Of a DNA stretch of 6,081 nt, positions 5,265 to 6,081 are shown piece by piece. The position numbers and the translations under genes were made by a program. Below the pieces are notes generated by a model. It did no database searches. It was not told where the DNA came from and worked only from the letters and a program-made list of their open reading frames with translations. Numbering within the stretch: position 1 is the stretch's first letter; the number at the start of each line of letters is the position of its first letter. Origin of the DNA: Lentimicrobiaceae bacterium. Its GTDB lineage: Bacteria; Bacteroidota; Bacteroidia; Bacteroidales; JAGONC01. The stretch lies in NCBI GenBank assembly GCA_030621075.1, contig JAUXII010000069.1:1-6081 (forward strand). The letters run 5' to 3'.

Positions 5265-5365
5265 TTCTCACAGATACCACAGATATACACAGATTTTTTC
5301 TAAGACCAATTACCTGTATTTAAGCTTTCTATATTATCTGTGGAAATCTGTGGTATCTGTGAGAA
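5265..5365. repeat. Large inverted repeat: 30-bp arms (28/30 matching) around a 41-nt loop
   Basis: The left arm, 5265-5294, and right arm, 5336-5365, are reverse complements with only two mismatches. Each arm holds three copies of a heptamer: CACAGAT at 5269, 5278 and 5288 on the left, ATCTGTG at 5336, 5346 and 5355 on the right, so spacing is 9-10 bp, one helical turn. The loop is AT-rich and has no coding sense. From memory, CACAGAT/ATCTGTG palindromes are widespread between genes in Bacteroidota, so a dispersed REP- or MITE-like element is likely. It starts 4 nt after the TAG at 5258-5260, so it may also act as an mRNA 3'-end hairpin. No transposase is present. Confidence 0.8.
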
Positions 5366-5399
5366 CCTGAAAAAAACCCCAATATAGCCTCATAAAGTT

Positions 5400-5459
5400 G
5401 GTATTAAAAAAGTGATCTCAAATAAAGCGATTTAAGAGACGATCTTTTTTTTTAATACC
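5400..5459. repeat. 60-bp element with perfect 12-bp terminal inverted repeats and internal T9 tract
   Basis: GGTATTAAAAAA at 5400-5411 is the exact reverse complement of TTTTTTAATACC at 5448-5459. Inside, TCTC (5416-5419) can pair with GAGA (5436-5439), and GATC appears at 5414-5417 and 5441-5444. A run of nine T (5445-5453) makes a terminator for rightward transcription conceivable, with the inner hairpin as stem, but that stem is imperfect. I see no clear target-site duplication. It could be a short palindromic element or a terminator. Confidence 0.55.
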
Positions 5460-5695
5460 CGGGTTATCATCTAGTGCAGACCATTTCACCTGACAACCTG
5501 GCAGTGCAGGAGAGATAACAATAATAACTATTTTCTTATTTCTCTGATTTTAGGACATTCAAAATTATTTTTCTTATGTAAATTCAGTAAATAACATAAA
5601 ACGGTTACTGGTCAAAAATAATGCAACAATAAAAATAAAAAAAATTAAAGAAAAGCCTTTTGAGCTATTTAAAATGTCAGAGAATTGAATAATAC

Positions 5696-5726
5696 TTGAT
5701 CTGTCCCAAAAAAATTTGTACCTTTA
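5696..5726 (+). promoter_or_regulatory. Candidate Bacteroidota sigma-ABfr promoter
   Basis: TTG at 5696-5698 and TACCTTTA at 5719-5726, separated by 20 nt, fit the Bacteroidota primary sigma pattern (TTTG about 19-20 nt before TAnnTTTG) with one mismatch in the -7 element and one in the -33. Transcription would begin around 5733, roughly 30 nt before ATG 5764. In DNA this AT-rich such matches also arise by chance. Confidence 0.35.
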
Positions 5727-5763
5727 TATGTCACTAAACGTGATTTAATGAGCCAACATTCAT

Positions 5764-5995
5764 ATGTCAAAAATATTAATTATTTCGCAATTTCTTAATA
5801 ATCCGGATTAGATAAAAATTCAAATTGATGATTTCATGCAACTACTGAAAATGAATTATACTATTCAAAAAAATTTTAACTTTAAATAAAATCGGTTCTA
5901 ATCAAGCCAACCACTTCTTTTTGACAATTATCGAAAACAGACTGTTCTTTGAGAATACAATAAATATCCAGGAAAATATTATTGAGCAAACTTAA
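5764..5995 (+). pseudogene. Weak candidate: broken small gene downstream of the promoter-like site
   Basis: ATG 5764 reads MSKILIISQFLNNPD, then TAG at 5809-5811, then on in the same frame IKIQIDDFMQLLKMNYTIQK. At the seven-A run 5867-5873 a protein-like reading continues in the +1 frame: ILTLNKIGSNQANHFFLTII, then ENRLFFENTINIQENIIEQT and TAA at 5993-5995. Removing one A would join the parts into about 75 residues with a single amber codon. The product is unrecognised. AT-rich DNA can yield such runs by chance and the minus strand also has an open stretch here, so confidence is low. Confidence 0.2.
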
Positions 5996-6081
5996 GATTA
6001 ATAGAATACTTTTTTTCTCTAATTTTATGTTAATAAACTAAATTTAACTACTGTGAAACCTACAAAGTTGTTGTCTAATTT

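Larger units (their letters stand above)
5461..6081. other. AT-rich region without an intact gene
   Basis: By eye this stretch is much richer in A+T than the genes to its left, with many A and T homopolymers. No frame on either strand gives an intact gene I can support. It holds the CACCTGACA half-palindrome (5487-5495), a promoter-like site at 5696-5726, a broken + strand reading frame from 5764, and a competing minus-strand frame open for about 50 codons across 5890-6045 without an ATG. GTTCTTTGAG at 5944-5953 resembles a boxA-type antitermination leader, but no rRNA or tRNA sequence begins before the window ends. It may be the upstream region of a gene beyond the edge. Confidence 0.5.

Noticed and set aside
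5265..5459. CRISPR array from repeated CACAGAT/ATCTGTG units
   Set aside because: Units are 7 bp at 9-10 bp steps and in inverted arms; there are no spacers of CRISPR length and no cas genes.
4492..5811. Amber (TAG) recoding, because coherent reading frames continue past TAG at 4492 and 5809
   Set aside because: TAG ends the intact glycosyltransferase (1169-1171) and the SdiA-regulated gene (4291-4293) at natural C-termini, and the affected frames also carry frameshifts, so ordinary decay explains them.
5890..6045. Minus-strand open frame of about 50 codons (includes KEQSVFDNCQKEVVGLIRTD)
   Set aside because: It looks protein-like in part but has no ATG or GTG start, only an internal TTG, and competes with an equally open plus-strand frame in AT-rich DNA; neither can be chosen without a search.

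Overview
The window looks like chromosomal DNA of a Bacteroidota (Bacteroidetes) bacterium, probably from the Bacteroidales/Marinilabiliales side. The reasons are a C-terminal type IX secretion (T9SS) sorting domain, a dihydroorotase with the Bacteroidota-style DDQVHFREPG metal motif, two lipoproteins, almost no Shine-Dalgarno sequences before starts, and AT-rich intergenic DNA with phased ~10-bp repeats of a kind I recall from this phylum. All recognisable genes are on the + strand. I found no tRNA, rRNA, CRISPR array, transposase or minus-strand gene I could defend.

Layout. (1) 2-388: 3' end of a secreted, T9SS-sorted protein, followed by a perfect hairpin at 396-418. (2) 437-2523: a tight two-gene unit, a polyprenol-phosphate mannosyltransferase-like GT2 enzyme and dihydroorotase (pyrC), 5 nt apart. 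(3) 2524-2657: a structured intergenic region with a phased CTTTG repeat and two overlapping inverted repeats. (4) 2658-3362: a MORN-repeat (YwqK-like) lipoprotein. (5) 3364-3501: apparent remnant of a lamin-tail-domain C-terminus, just upstream and in the same frame as (6) 3526-4293, an SdiA-regulated (YjiK-like) beta-propeller lipoprotein. (7) 4287-4542: a collapsed pseudogene in three frames, immediately before (8) 4550-5020, a complete CYTH/triphosphate tunnel enzyme. (9) 5013-5260: a possible frameshifted small secreted protein. (10) 5265-5365 and 5400-5459: two strong inverted repeats. (11) 5461-6081: very AT-rich DNA with a plausible Bacteroidota promoter and a weak, broken reading frame.

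Functionally, the intact genes are housekeeping (pyrimidine synthesis, lipid-linked mannose transfer, triphosphate chemistry) and cell-envelope or secreted proteins. The most notable feature is not a new system. It is the concentration of broken reading frames between and after intact genes in the 3' half, none of which appears as a normal long ORF. These suggest gene decay by small indels and internal deletions, or in part assembly/homopolymer error. I see no convincing undescribed multi-gene system here.
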